Of a stretch of DNA of 64,000 nucleotides, positions 54,589 to 63,435 are shown piece after piece. Source of the DNA: Phoenicibacter sp963592435 (GTDB lineage: Bacteria; Actinomycetota; Coriobacteriia; Coriobacteriales; Eggerthellaceae); the NCBI GenBank assembly GCA_963592435.1, contig CAVAWT010000003.1, positions 1 to 64,000 of the forward strand, given 5' to 3'. Within the stretch, counting starts at the first letter, position 1. Each line of letters starts with the position of its first letter. The notes beneath the pieces were generated by a model. It was not told where the DNA came from, did no database searches, and saw nothing but the letters and a program-made list of their open reading frames with translations. A program made the position numbers and the translations under genes.

Positions 54589-56367
54589 ATGAATAACCAA
54601 CAAAATACACAATTGACAGAAGCTGTTTTTGAGATTTTACATGCGTTCAAGGACGGCGAAAATGTCGACAACAAATGGCTTGATAAGTTTGTTAGAAGCA
54701 AAAACAAAAGCTCGCACGACGCAGAAAGAACAGTTGCAAAAAGACGTCTTATGCCTGAATACCTTCGGTTAAAGCGAGAAGAACCTGACAAATTGAAATC
54801 TCTTGGTCTCGACGAGACTTTCGATGATGAGGTGACTGAGCTTCTCAAAGCAAAACCTCGAAGAACTGCCTCTGGAGTCGCGACGATAACAGTGCTTATG
54901 AAGCCATGGCCATGCAGTGGCGATTGTGTTTTTTGTCCCAACGACATCTTGATGCCGAAGTCCTACATTCACAATGAGCCTGCGTGTCAGCGAGCAGCTC
55001 GTTGGAACTTTGACCCCTTTATGCAAGTGACATCACGACTCGCTGCGCTTCATGACATGGGGCACAACATCGACAAAATTGAGTTGATTGTTCTAGGTGG
55101 CACTTTTTCAGATTACAAACGGGACTATCAACTATGGTTCATAAAAGAACTTTTTCGGGCATGTAACGAATTTAAATCGGCAAAGCTCGAACTGAAGCCT
55201 TTTGACCAAGAAGTTCCAGAGATCCAAAAGGCGCTCGATGCAGGAGAGTTGACATACAACGAAGCGTGGAAGGAAATCTATTCCAAAAAAGAAAAGGAAG
55301 ACGAAAAGGTTCAGGTTGCCTCGCTCAAAGCAGTTGAGAAACAACACATAATCAATGAAACTGCAAACTCAAGAGTTGTGGGTCTTGTTGTAGAAACAAG
55401 ACCTGACGAGGCAGATTTTGAAAACTTAGTTTTTATGAGAAAGCTCGGATGCACAAAAGTTCAGATTGGAATTCAAACTCTGGATGAGGAAATTCTCTCT
55501 AGGAACTGCAGGAAAATCTCAATCGACAAAATTGCTGAGACGATGGAGAACTTGCGCCTACTAGGCTTTAAATCGCACGTTCACATGATGGCTAATTTGG
55601 TGGGGAGCACTCCTGAGGTTGACAAGCAAGTTTATGAAAAGTTGATGAATGACCCCCGCTTTGTGCCAGATGAAGTCAAAATTTATCCATGTTGCCTTGT
55701 CAAAAGTGCTCATTTGACAAAGAATTATGAAGATGGCACTTGGAAGCCCTATTCAGAAAGCGAATTGCTCGACGTCGTGGTGTCAAACATAGCGGCAACG
55801 CCAGCTCACACACGAATTTCTCGGATGATTCGAGACATCTCAACAACTGACATTATTGCTGGAAATAAAAAGCCGAACCTTCGCCAGCTCGTCGAGCAGA
55901 AATTGAAGGAGCAGGGAAAAACAGAAGAAATTCAGGAAATGCGCTTCCGCGAAATTGGTACTGAGGAGGTTGATGAGGATCAACTTAATTTACAAACTGT
56001 AACTTATAAGTCCTCTAACACGACCGAACACTTTCTTCAATGGGTAACGCACAAAAACAAATTAGCAGGATTTTTGAGGCTATCTCTTCCTGATGAAAAC
56101 TTAAAACCTCAAAACTGCCACCTAAAACCTAAGACAGCCATGATTCGCGAGGTGCACGTCTATGGCAAAGTTGCAAAACTTCATGAACAAACGAGTGGGG
56201 CTCAACATCTCGGGCTCGGTGCAAAACTCATTGAAGAAGCTTGTCAAATTGCGAAAAATGAAGGCTTTGAGAAAGTAAACGTCATAAGCGCTGTTGGAAC
56301 GAGGGAATACTATCGTTCACTCGGATTTGAAGACGCTGGGTTATACCAGGCAAAGTTTTTAATATAA
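54589..56367 (+). CDS. elp3: Elp3-type radical SAM/GNAT enzyme (tRNA U34 modification)
   Basis: A 592-residue protein from the ATG at 54589; a longer frame from 54499 would run through the promoter. The N-terminal half is a radical SAM domain with C109, C113 and C116 (PWPCSGDCVFCPND), and GHNIDKIELIVLGGTFSDY as in Elp3. The C-terminal half is a GNAT acetyltransferase (AMIREVHVYG, GLGAKLIEEACQIA, YYRSLGFE). Elp3 uses acetyl-CoA and SAM to make cm5U-type groups at the wobble uridine of tRNA. Bacteria usually use MnmE/MnmG for related changes, so this gene is unusual. AAAACCT-like stretches occur at 56102-56132 in the coding sequence. Confidence 0.88.
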   Translation: MNNQQNTQLTEAVFEILHAFKDGENVDNKWLDKFVRSKNKSSHDAERTVAKRRLMPEYLRLKREEPDKLKSLGLDETFDDEVTELLKAKPRRTASGVATITVLMKPWPCSGDCVFCPNDILMPKSYIHNEPACQRAARWNFDPFMQVTSRLAALHDMGHNIDKIELIVLGGTFSDYKRDYQLWFIKELFRACNEFKSAKLELKPFDQEVPEIQKALDAGELTYNEAWKEIYSKKEKEDEKVQVASLKAVEKQHIINETANSRVVGLVVETRPDEADFENLVFMRKLGCTKVQIGIQTLDEEILSRNCRKISIDKIAETMENLRLLGFKSHVHMMANLVGSTPEVDKQVYEKLMNDPRFVPDEVKIYPCCLVKSAHLTKNYEDGTWKPYSESELLDVVVSNIAATPAHTRISRMIRDISTTDIIAGNKKPNLRQLVEQKLKEQGKTEEIQEMRFREIGTEEVDEDQLNLQTVTYKSSNTTEHFLQWVTHKNKLAGFLRLSLPDENLKPQNCHLKPKTAMIREVHVYGKVAKLHEQTSGAQHLGLGAKLIEEACQIAKNEGFEKVNVISAVGTREYYRSLGFEDAGLYQAKFLI

Positions 56368-56453
56368 GGTTTTTGCGGTATCGCTTCGCATAAAGTTGCT
56401 TTAAACCTTAAAGTTAGTTGCGCTCGCCCTGAAATGAAAATTTGATAAATTTA

Positions 56454-56471
56454 CTAAAACCTAAAACCTAA
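56454..56471. repeat. AAAACCTAA-type array at the 3' end of a glycosyltransferase gene
   Basis: CTAAAACCTAAAACCTAA matches the arrays in the tRNA spacers. It overlaps the stop codon of the minus-strand gene ending at 56468. The 86 bases before it, after elp3, show nothing else clear. Confidence 0.75.
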
Positions 56472-57778
56472 CTGCCAGCTTTGGAAGAAAATTCGTCAAC
56501 ATCGACTGTGACAGTGTGCGCAATCGGCTTCCATGCAACTTTTTTGAAGAGCGCAACGATGGCAATTGGGACATAGGTGAGCTGGAAGAATGGAAAAGTG
56601 AAACATGTGCGGATTTTTTTCGCTGTTGTTGTGTGAATGTTGTTCCATTCAACGAAAGTTGTCAAAACTCCAAAAACAAACATAAACAAAAGATAGTTCA
56701 GCAAGCAGAAACCAGCTGATGAAAGAGCGCTGACAACTGCAGTCCCAAATGAATAGATGCCAAGAGCTCCCAAAACAACGATCGTTAAATTGAGGATCAA
56801 GACGATGACTGTCAAAAGCATGCCTGGCGCAACAGTCATGAGCATGTCCCAACAAGCGAAATGATAGCCATGCTTGTTTGTGAAAAAGCCTTTCAGAAGC
56901 CTACCTGCATATTTAAGCAAAACTTGGTAAAAACCTTTCGCCCAGCGACAACGCTGATCCCATGAAGCTTTGAAGGTTGTTGGTTGTTCATCATAGAGAA
57001 CTGCGCGAGGGTTATAGGAAATTCGCCTCGAGTTGACAGCTGAATCAGCAGAAAATTGGATGTCTTCTGTTAACAAGTGCCACTTCCAGCCTCCAGCATC
57101 CACCAAAACACTTGAAGCGATAAAGAAGCCCGTTCCAGAAATAGCGGCACCTGTTTTGCATGTGAGACGCGCTTGGTTCAAGAACTTTGCTTCTTTTAAG
57201 AACCACAAAGCATAGCCACTTGAAATCCAGTTAGTATCAAAATTTTTCGAGTTGCGGTATGACGTGGAGGCCAGCGCCCCGTTGTCGAATGTGGCGTTCA
57301 TTTCTTTGAAATAGTTTTTGTCTAAAACGTTGTCGGCGTCGAAAACAAAAAATGCTTCATGTTCCTCTGTGCCGAACGCCTTCCAAATGTTTTGCAAAGC
57401 AAAATCAAGAGCAAAACCTTTTCCAACGCGATCAGGTTCATTTCGCTCAAAAACGTTTGCGCCCGCCCTGCGCGCGACCTCGGCTGTGTCGTCAGTGCAA
57501 TTGTCGGCGATGACAAAAACATCGATCAAGTTTTTGTCATAAGTCTGATTCTGGATCGAATGAATGACGTTTTCGATGACTGTGCTTTCGTTGCGCGCAG
57601 GGATGAGCACCGCAAACTTGTGATTTTGCTTTGCACTCACACGGGGCGCTGGCCGCAACAACACAACAAAGACATAGAACAACTGATAGGCATAACACAC
57701 CATAAAAAACAACAACACGCACAAGTTGAAAATCTCAACGAACGAAAGTGATTTCAACCATTCTATTAACGATTCCAC
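56468..57778 (-). CDS. Membrane family 2 glycosyltransferase, processive type
   Basis: A 436-residue enzyme. Two N-terminal helices (about 14-40) precede the GT2 domain, with VLIPARNESTVIENVIHSI, a DNCTD motif, FVFDADN (DxD), TEDIQFS and QRCRW, the QxxRW motif of processive synthases such as those making cellulose, hyaluronan or poly-GlcNAc. Four C-terminal helices (about 310-425) would form the export channel. The polymer made is unknown. No co-factor genes such as icaB-like ones lie next to it. It follows the thrE-like gene in the same direction. Confidence 0.87.
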   Translation of the reverse strand: MESLIEWLKSLSFVEIFNLCVLLFFMVCYAYQLFYVFVVLLRPAPRVSAKQNHKFAVLIPARNESTVIENVIHSIQNQTYDKNLIDVFVIADNCTDDTAEVARRAGANVFERNEPDRVGKGFALDFALQNIWKAFGTEEHEAFFVFDADNVLDKNYFKEMNATFDNGALASTSYRNSKNFDTNWISSGYALWFLKEAKFLNQARLTCKTGAAISGTGFFIASSVLVDAGGWKWHLLTEDIQFSADSAVNSRRISYNPRAVLYDEQPTTFKASWDQRCRWAKGFYQVLLKYAGRLLKGFFTNKHGYHFACWDMLMTVAPGMLLTVIVLILNLTIVVLGALGIYSFGTAVVSALSSAGFCLLNYLLFMFVFGVLTTFVEWNNIHTTTAKKIRTCFTFPFFQLTYVPIAIVALFKKVAWKPIAHTVTVDVDEFSSKAGS

Positions 57779-57795
57779 TTCAGATCCATCTCCCT

Positions 57796-59097
57796 TTAGT
57801 GAATGACCTTTTCTATGTGTTCACTAATGTGAAAATTTTGCCAAGTTCTCGAGATTGTCCAGACGACGCAGATCGCAGTGGAAATCCCAAGAACAGTCAT
57901 AGCAGCTGTGTGCCCCACGGTTGCGGCAGCATCCCACTGCCCTTGAACAATGTTGTTGACAGTCGAAAAAAGCAAGCGGCCAGGTATTAGAGGCATGACT
58001 GCAACGAAGAAGAAAACAGCAGTTGGCACGTGTTTTCTCTTGGCGACAATTTCTGAATAAATTGCCGCAACAAACGAAGCTAGGCAAACGCACAAAAACT
58101 CATTACCAGCAATCGTTGACTCGCAATAGACATAAACTGGAAATGTCAAAAGTGCTCCGACAAAACCATAGATCATCAAAGCTCGCCTCGAGTTGTAGTA
58201 AAGAAGATAGCCCATTGTTGCAGGCACTACCATCGCATATTTCAATTCCCACGAAACGACTGGAATGTTTGTGTGAACAGTCAGCCCAAGAATCGAAAAA
58301 GCAACCATAAACCCAAAAACCATAGCTCCTGTCCAAAGAAGGCTCTCACAAAACCTTAAAAGCCCTGCTAGAGTGTCTCCAGAGAGCATGTCGCGAATAG
58401 CATTCGTAAGTGCGAGTCCAGGAATGATTATCATTATGATGCCTGAAGTCATTGTGTCAGCTGTCAAAAATGAAACATACCTGCACAAAAATGCGATTAC
58501 AATGCCTATCAAAAGTGAAGCAATGAAGTTAAATCCAATTAAGTTTGGCGTTTTTTGCGACAGTTTCTGAATTAAAAAACAAAGGATGACGGCCAAAACT
58601 GCGCTGACTAAAGTTTCTGGAAGCGTTCCTCCAAAAAAAACTGTGTAGGAAACAACTGCCAAAACTGCTCCTGCATAATTCCAACTTACGAGCTTTTTTT
58701 CAGAGTCAATGTCTTTTAACCTTGCTTGAAACTCTGCTGGTGGCAGTGGCATGTGTTTGCATGATCTGCATAATTTATTTAAAAGTTCAAGTTTATAAAA
58801 ATCAAAATCTGGAGGTCCAACTCTCCTTGTTTGTGTGTATTCTTGTCCATTGTGAAGAGTCATCGTCACAATTATGCTTCCTGTTATGACAAAAACGTTC
58901 ATTTCCCTTGCACCGTAGGCGTGACCGAGCTGATCAAGAAGTCGCTCAACGTGATTTACGTCTGCACCAGAAGTCATGAGCGAACACCCGATGTCAAGAA
59001 TGCAGGGGAGAATTTTCCTTGAAATGTCTTCTCCAGACCACACCTGCGAACTAGCAGGCGCTATTTCAACAGTTTTATCACAGGATTTCGTTTTCAT
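57796..59097 (-). CDS. thrE: Threonine/serine exporter, fused ThrE type
   Basis: A 433-residue protein that joins both ThrE halves. The N-terminal DUF1212-like soluble part (DIGCSLMTSGADVNHVERLLDQLGHAYGA, VFVITGSIIVTM) is followed by about ten helices: five in the first half (to about 300) and five in the second. The ThrE of Corynebacterium has the same fusion and exports threonine and serine. The neighbouring dxs gene is 12 nt upstream. Confidence 0.88.
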   Translation of the reverse strand: MKTKSCDKTVEIAPASSQVWSGEDISRKILPCILDIGCSLMTSGADVNHVERLLDQLGHAYGAREMNVFVITGSIIVTMTLHNGQEYTQTRRVGPPDFDFYKLELLNKLCRSCKHMPLPPAEFQARLKDIDSEKKLVSWNYAGAVLAVVSYTVFFGGTLPETLVSAVLAVILCFLIQKLSQKTPNLIGFNFIASLLIGIVIAFLCRYVSFLTADTMTSGIIMIIIPGLALTNAIRDMLSGDTLAGLLRFCESLLWTGAMVFGFMVAFSILGLTVHTNIPVVSWELKYAMVVPATMGYLLYYNSRRALMIYGFVGALLTFPVYVYCESTIAGNEFLCVCLASFVAAIYSEIVAKRKHVPTAVFFFVAVMPLIPGRLLFSTVNNIVQGQWDAAATVGHTAAMTVLGISTAICVVWTISRTWQNFHISEHIEKVIH

Positions 59098-59108
59098 ATC
59101 AGTTTCAA

Positions 59109-60977
59109 TTATAAAGATTTCAAAATTCTTGTTGCAACTGAAGCAGGATCTAAGCCGATTGACGCAAAGAGCTCTTCAACTGTTCCGTGCTCAACAAAAG
59201 AATTGTCAATCGCAAAATTAATGACATCACAAGATGTTTGTTTGTCTTTTGCAATCTCACATGCAACCGCTTCTCCTGCCCCACCCTGCAAAATTCCATC
59301 TTCGATCGTTGCAACAACCTTTGCGTTGCTTGCAATTTTTATTGCTGTTAAGTCGAGTGGTTTTGCAAAACGCATGTCAACAACTTCACACGAATGACCT
59401 TCCTTCTCTATCAACTTTGAAGCGTCAACAGCAGTCTTTGTCATTCTTCCAAATGACAGAATCGAAACGTCACTTCCTTTCTTCAAAGGACGAGATTTTC
59501 CAACTCTATATTCTGTGTGTTCCGCATCGAAATGAGGGCACGTTCCACGGGGATATCTTATGGCGACAGGTCCCGACATTTCAATCGCTTTATTGAGAGC
59601 AAGCCTGAGTTCTGTTTCATCACTGGGAGTCATGACAGTCATGTTTGGCATCGTGCGAAGATAGGACAGGTCAAATTCTCCGTGATGAGTCGGTCCATCA
59701 TCTCCGACAAGCCCCGCTCTATCAATCGCAAAAACAACATGCTTGTTTTCCAAACAAACATCTATCATCATCTGGTCAAAGGCACGTTGCAAAAATGTTG
59801 AATAGATGCAAACAACTGGTATTTTACCTGAATAGGCAAGTCCTGATGCAATTCCTACGGCATTTTCTTCTGCGATGCCAACGTCGATAAACCTCTTCGG
59901 AAAAAGCTTGCGGAACTCTTTTAATCCACATCCTCCCTCCATCGCCGCAGTCAAAGCTACGATGTTGTCGTTTTTCTTTGCGCACTTGACAAGTTCGTCC
60001 GAAAAAACATCTGTCCATTTCGTCGAAATTCTCGCGAGGGGTTTTCCAGTTGGAATTTCAAACTTTCCAACTCCGTGAAAACCTTCAGGATCCCTCTCAG
60101 CTGGCTCATAACCTTTGCCTTTTTTTGTTATAGCATGAATTAGAACAGGTCCATCCACATCTTTAACAATGTCAAGCATGTCACGCACTTCTGTGATGTT
60201 GTTGCCATCAATCGGTGGCGTGCACACAATTCCCATCTTCTCAAACATCATTGCGTGAGGAAACAGCAACGCCTTAAATGATGCTTTCGCCCTGCTGACG
60301 AAATCGGCAGCTCTTCGCCCAAAAATGCCTTGCTCTTCGAGTCTCTGTTTCATAGCAACACGGGCATCGCGATAGTGCTTTGTTGTTCGCACAGTTCCCA
60401 AATGACGCGTTATTGCTCCAACAGTTGCTGATATTGCCATCGCGTTGTCGTTTAAAATGATCGTCATTTTGAGCTGATTCGATCCGATGTAGTTCAGGGC
60501 CTCAAGAGCCATGCCACCTTCAATCGCAGCATCTCCTATGATGGTCAAAATTCTCGAATCAGTGCCATTCATTTTGTTTGCCAAGGCATAACCTGCAGCA
60601 ACAGAAAGAGAATCGGAGGCGTGACCTGCAACGTTACAGTCATATTCACTTATGCTGGGGCGTGGAAATCCTGGAAATCCACCAAATTGACGCAAAGTTC
60701 TAAAATTTCTAGGCTGACCACACAAAAGCATGTGTGCATAGGACTGATGCCCAACATCGAAAATAAGCTTGTCTTCAGGCACGTTAAGCTCGCAGTGAGC
60801 AGCCAAAATTAATTCGACTGCACCAAGTGAAGCCGCTATGTGACCCCCGTTTTCTGAGGTTACCTCGATGATCTCTTTTCTGATTTCATCAGCAAGAATC
60901 TCAAGCTCTTCAACATCCAATGCTCGTATGTCAGAAGGCTTTGTGACACAATCGATTATGCGCTTAGTTTCGCTCAT
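59109..60977 (-). CDS. dxs: 1-deoxy-D-xylulose-5-phosphate synthase
   Basis: A 622-residue TPP enzyme from the ATG at 60977; a TTG at 61001 in the same frame has no ribosome site. GGHIAASLGAVELILA opens the first domain. The TPP site is GDAAIEGGMALEALNYIG...NDNAMAIS, and the second domain has AIDRAGLVGDDGPTHHGEFDLSYLRTMPN. It joins pyruvate and glyceraldehyde-3-phosphate in the first step of the MEP route to isoprenoids. The start overlaps the xseB gene, so translation is coupled. Confidence 0.95.
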   Translation of the reverse strand: MSETKRIIDCVTKPSDIRALDVEELEILADEIRKEIIEVTSENGGHIAASLGAVELILAAHCELNVPEDKLIFDVGHQSYAHMLLCGQPRNFRTLRQFGGFPGFPRPSISEYDCNVAGHASDSLSVAAGYALANKMNGTDSRILTIIGDAAIEGGMALEALNYIGSNQLKMTIILNDNAMAISATVGAITRHLGTVRTTKHYRDARVAMKQRLEEQGIFGRRAADFVSRAKASFKALLFPHAMMFEKMGIVCTPPIDGNNITEVRDMLDIVKDVDGPVLIHAITKKGKGYEPAERDPEGFHGVGKFEIPTGKPLARISTKWTDVFSDELVKCAKKNDNIVALTAAMEGGCGLKEFRKLFPKRFIDVGIAEENAVGIASGLAYSGKIPVVCIYSTFLQRAFDQMMIDVCLENKHVVFAIDRAGLVGDDGPTHHGEFDLSYLRTMPNMTVMTPSDETELRLALNKAIEMSGPVAIRYPRGTCPHFDAEHTEYRVGKSRPLKKGSDVSILSFGRMTKTAVDASKLIEKEGHSCEVVDMRFAKPLDLTAIKIASNAKVVATIEDGILQGGAGEAVACEIAKDKQTSCDVINFAIDNSFVEHGTVEELFASIGLDPASVATRILKSL

Positions 60978-61173
60978 CTTCTGCTTTTGCCTCGTTAGCA
61001 ATTTGAGAATTTATGTTTTCTTGCGCCTTTGAGCAAACGTTCATTCCGATGTTGACTGCCTCGTCTAGCATTTCAAGAAGCTCATCAGTTGAAACATCCT
61101 CACAATCAATCTTCTCGCTGATCTCCGTTAGTCTCCGTTTATCCGCATTTGCCGACGTATCAAAATCTGACAT
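60964..61173 (-). CDS. xseB: Exodeoxyribonuclease VII small subunit
   Basis: A 69-residue helical protein. RLTEISEKIDCEDVSTDELLEMLDEAVNIGMNVCSKAQENI follows the XseB pattern of two helices with a short turn (RLxEI...L.LeE.L...EEG..L...C...L..AE). With XseA it cuts single-stranded DNA. The large subunit gene, usually just upstream, is not here; nusB takes that place two bases away. It overlaps the dxs start. Confidence 0.78.
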   Translation of the reverse strand: MSDFDTSANADKRRLTEISEKIDCEDVSTDELLEMLDEAVNIGMNVCSKAQENINSQIANEAKAEDERN

Positions 61174-61175
61174 TG

Positions 61176-61634
61176 TTAGTTCTCGTCCGTTTCTTCTTCA
61201 TCGGCGATCATCTTTGAAATGCCCCCCAAGATCCCATTAACAAATTTGTGTGATTGCTCCCCACCAAAACCTTTCGCAAGCTCAACTGCCTCATCAATGC
61301 TGACAGAAACTGGCACGTCTTTTACACACATCATTTCAAAAGTTGAAACTCGAATGACATTCAAGTCAACAAGAGACATTCTGTCAAGCGCCCAGTTTTT
61401 TGAGCTCCTCTTCAAAAGCTCATCGATTTTTTCTTTATTTTCAATGACACCACTAATCAGTTTTTTTGCGTAATCATCGATTTTGCCTTCGATGACATCA
61501 AGCTCCCCTGCCAAAAACATCTCTTCAGGCGAAAACTCATGAGACTTCTTATCACTCAAATTTCTCATTTCGCACGCATAGAGCACCTGAACAGCAGTGC
61601 GTCGCGACATAGATCTCTCATGTTTGTGTGCCAT
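61176..61634 (-). CDS. nusB: Transcription antitermination factor NusB
   Basis: A 152-residue helical protein. RRTAVQVLYACEMRN starts it, WALDRMSLVDLNVIRVSTFEMM lies in the middle, and VSIDEAVELAKGFGGEQSHKFVNGILGGI ends it, all NusB hallmarks. It binds boxA RNA with NusE for rRNA synthesis. It lies between the Asp23-family gene and xseB. Confidence 0.95.
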   Translation of the reverse strand: MAHKHERSMSRRTAVQVLYACEMRNLSDKKSHEFSPEEMFLAGELDVIEGKIDDYAKKLISGVIENKEKIDELLKRSSKNWALDRMSLVDLNVIRVSTFEMMCVKDVPVSVSIDEAVELAKGFGGEQSHKFVNGILGGISKMIADEEETDEN

Positions 61635-61687
61635 TTTAATTTCTTTTTAAACTTGTTGATTAATAAATAATTTTGCTGTCAGAATTT

Positions 61688-62044
61688 TTAAGATTTTTTA
61701 AATTCAACGCTCTCAACACAGACATCCACTCTTCCAACTTCAATTCCAGTCTGCAAAAGAAGTGCGTCTGCAACACTTTGCTTGACAGCTTCTGCTACTT
61801 CAGGGATAGAATAGCCATATTCACAGGCCAGGTGCACTTTTGCTTGCAACTTTCCGTCTTCTCCGAGCTTTGTCTCGATCGGCTCGCTTTTGGCGCGACT
61901 GATGATTTGATGAAGAATGCCACCTGAAACATATGAAGAAACGCTTGCAACGCCCTCGACTTCACTGGCAGCAATAGCTATAACATGATCGATGACACCT
62001 GGTGCCATCGTCATTGTCTCTGTTCTCTTTGAAGTTTTTTTCAT
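61688..62044 (-). CDS. Asp23/Gls24-family envelope stress protein
   Basis: A 118-residue protein with the DUF322 pattern: PGVIDHVIAIAASEVEGVASVSSYVSGGI, then VHLACEYGYSIPEVAEAVKQSVADALLLQTGIEVGRVDVCVESVEF. It is thought to be a membrane-associated stress protein in Gram-positive bacteria. Its place between accC and nusB is the usual accB-accC-asp23-nusB order of these bacteria. Confidence 0.93.
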   Translation of the reverse strand: MKKTSKRTETMTMAPGVIDHVIAIAASEVEGVASVSSYVSGGILHQIISRAKSEPIETKLGEDGKLQAKVHLACEYGYSIPEVAEAVKQSVADALLLQTGIEVGRVDVCVESVEFKKS

Positions 62045-62066
62045 TTTCTAAACCTCTTCAAAAGTT

Positions 62067-63422
62067 CTATTCAAAAATGTCACTCATTTGAGTTTCGATG
62101 AAATCAGTTTTTGCTTCACCCAACACGAAGACTTCGTTATCCAAAATCCTCTTATGCAGTGGGATTGTTGTTTTAATTCCTTCGATTTCAAATTCATCTA
62201 AAGCTCTCTTTGCTCGCATTAACGCTTCAGGTCTGTCTTGCCCATAACAAATCAGCTTTGCAACCAAAGAATCATAGAAAGGTGACACACTTGCACCTTC
62301 TTCGAGATAGGTGTCAACTCGAACACCTGGACCTGATGGAATTCTGAAGCGCGTTATTTTGCCTGGTGTTGGCAAAAAATTGTTGTCGACATCTTCAGCG
62401 TTAATCCTCATCTCGATTGCAGCTCCATTTGGAGAAAAAGGTGCACGAACAGCGCAACTGATCGGCTCTCCTGCAGCAATGCGAATTTGCTCTTTGATGA
62501 TGTCGGTGCCTGTTATCAACTCTGACACTGGGTGTTCAACTTGAACGCGAGTGTTCATCTCCATGAAATAGAACTTGTTATCTTCGTCAAGCAAAAACTC
62601 GATCGTACCTGCGTTTCGATAATTAACTGCTCGCATAGCCTTCGTTGCAGCAACTCCCATATCGCGACGAAGATTTTCATTTAGCGCTGGGCTTGGAGCT
62701 TCCTCCAACAATTTTTGATGTCTTCTTTGAATTGAGCAATCGCGCTCACAAAGAGCAATTCTGTTGTCAAAATCGTCTGCTAGGACTTGGATCTCAACAT
62801 GGCGCGGCCTCAATATCAATTTTTCGAGATAAACATCCCCATTACCAAAAGCCGCTCGAGCTTCAGTTTGAGCTTGCGTGAACTGCATTTCAAGCTCTTC
62901 AGGGATGTGAACTTCCCTCATGCCTTTCCCGCCACCGCCTGCAGTTGCTTTTATCAAAATTGGATAGCCAACAGCTTCCGCAAAAGATCGCGCTTCTTCA
63001 ACCGTTTCGCAAATGCCATCACTTCCAGGAACGACTGGAACACCGCAACGAATCATCGTTTCGCGCGCTGTTGCTTTGTCGCCCATAGACGAAATGCAGT
63101 CAGCAGAAGGTCCGATGAACTTGATCCCGTTCATCTCGCAAGCCTTAGCAAAATCTGCGTTTTCTGCCAGAAATCCATAGCCAGGATGAATCGCCTCAGC
63201 TCCTGTGTTTTCAGCTGCAGCTATTATGTTCGACATAACAAGATAGCTTTTGGATGCAGGTGCAGGTCCGATGCAAACAGCCTCATCTGCACTTCTAACA
63301 GGTAAAGTGTCTTTGTCGGCTTCAGAATAGACAGCAACAGTTCCCACACCGAGCTCACGCGCAGCACGGATTACCCTCAGTGCAACTTCGCCTCTGTTCG
63401 CTATGAGAATTTTATTAAACAT
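62067..63422 (-). CDS. accC: Acetyl-CoA carboxylase, biotin carboxylase subunit
   Basis: A 451-residue ATP-grasp enzyme from the ATG at 63422, where the standard N-terminus MFNKILIANRGEVALRVIRAARELG begins; a longer frame would overlap accB. ATP-binding KATAGGGGKGMREVH, FMEMNTRVQVEHPVSELI and RINAED follow, with the standard length. It carboxylates biotin on AccB. No ribosome site is present before the ATG; instead TATAAT (63434-63429) ends six bases before it, so a leaderless transcript is possible in addition to the accB-accC message. Confidence 0.95.
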   Translation of the reverse strand: MFNKILIANRGEVALRVIRAARELGVGTVAVYSEADKDTLPVRSADEAVCIGPAPASKSYLVMSNIIAAAENTGAEAIHPGYGFLAENADFAKACEMNGIKFIGPSADCISSMGDKATARETMIRCGVPVVPGSDGICETVEEARSFAEAVGYPILIKATAGGGGKGMREVHIPEELEMQFTQAQTEARAAFGNGDVYLEKLILRPRHVEIQVLADDFDNRIALCERDCSIQRRHQKLLEEAPSPALNENLRRDMGVAATKAMRAVNYRNAGTIEFLLDEDNKFYFMEMNTRVQVEHPVSELITGTDIIKEQIRIAAGEPISCAVRAPFSPNGAAIEMRINAEDVDNNFLPTPGKITRFRIPSGPGVRVDTYLEEGASVSPFYDSLVAKLICYGQDRPEALMRAKRALDEFEIEGIKTTIPLHKRILDNEVFVLGEAKTDFIETQMSDIFE

Positions 63423-63435
63423 GTTTAAATTATAC

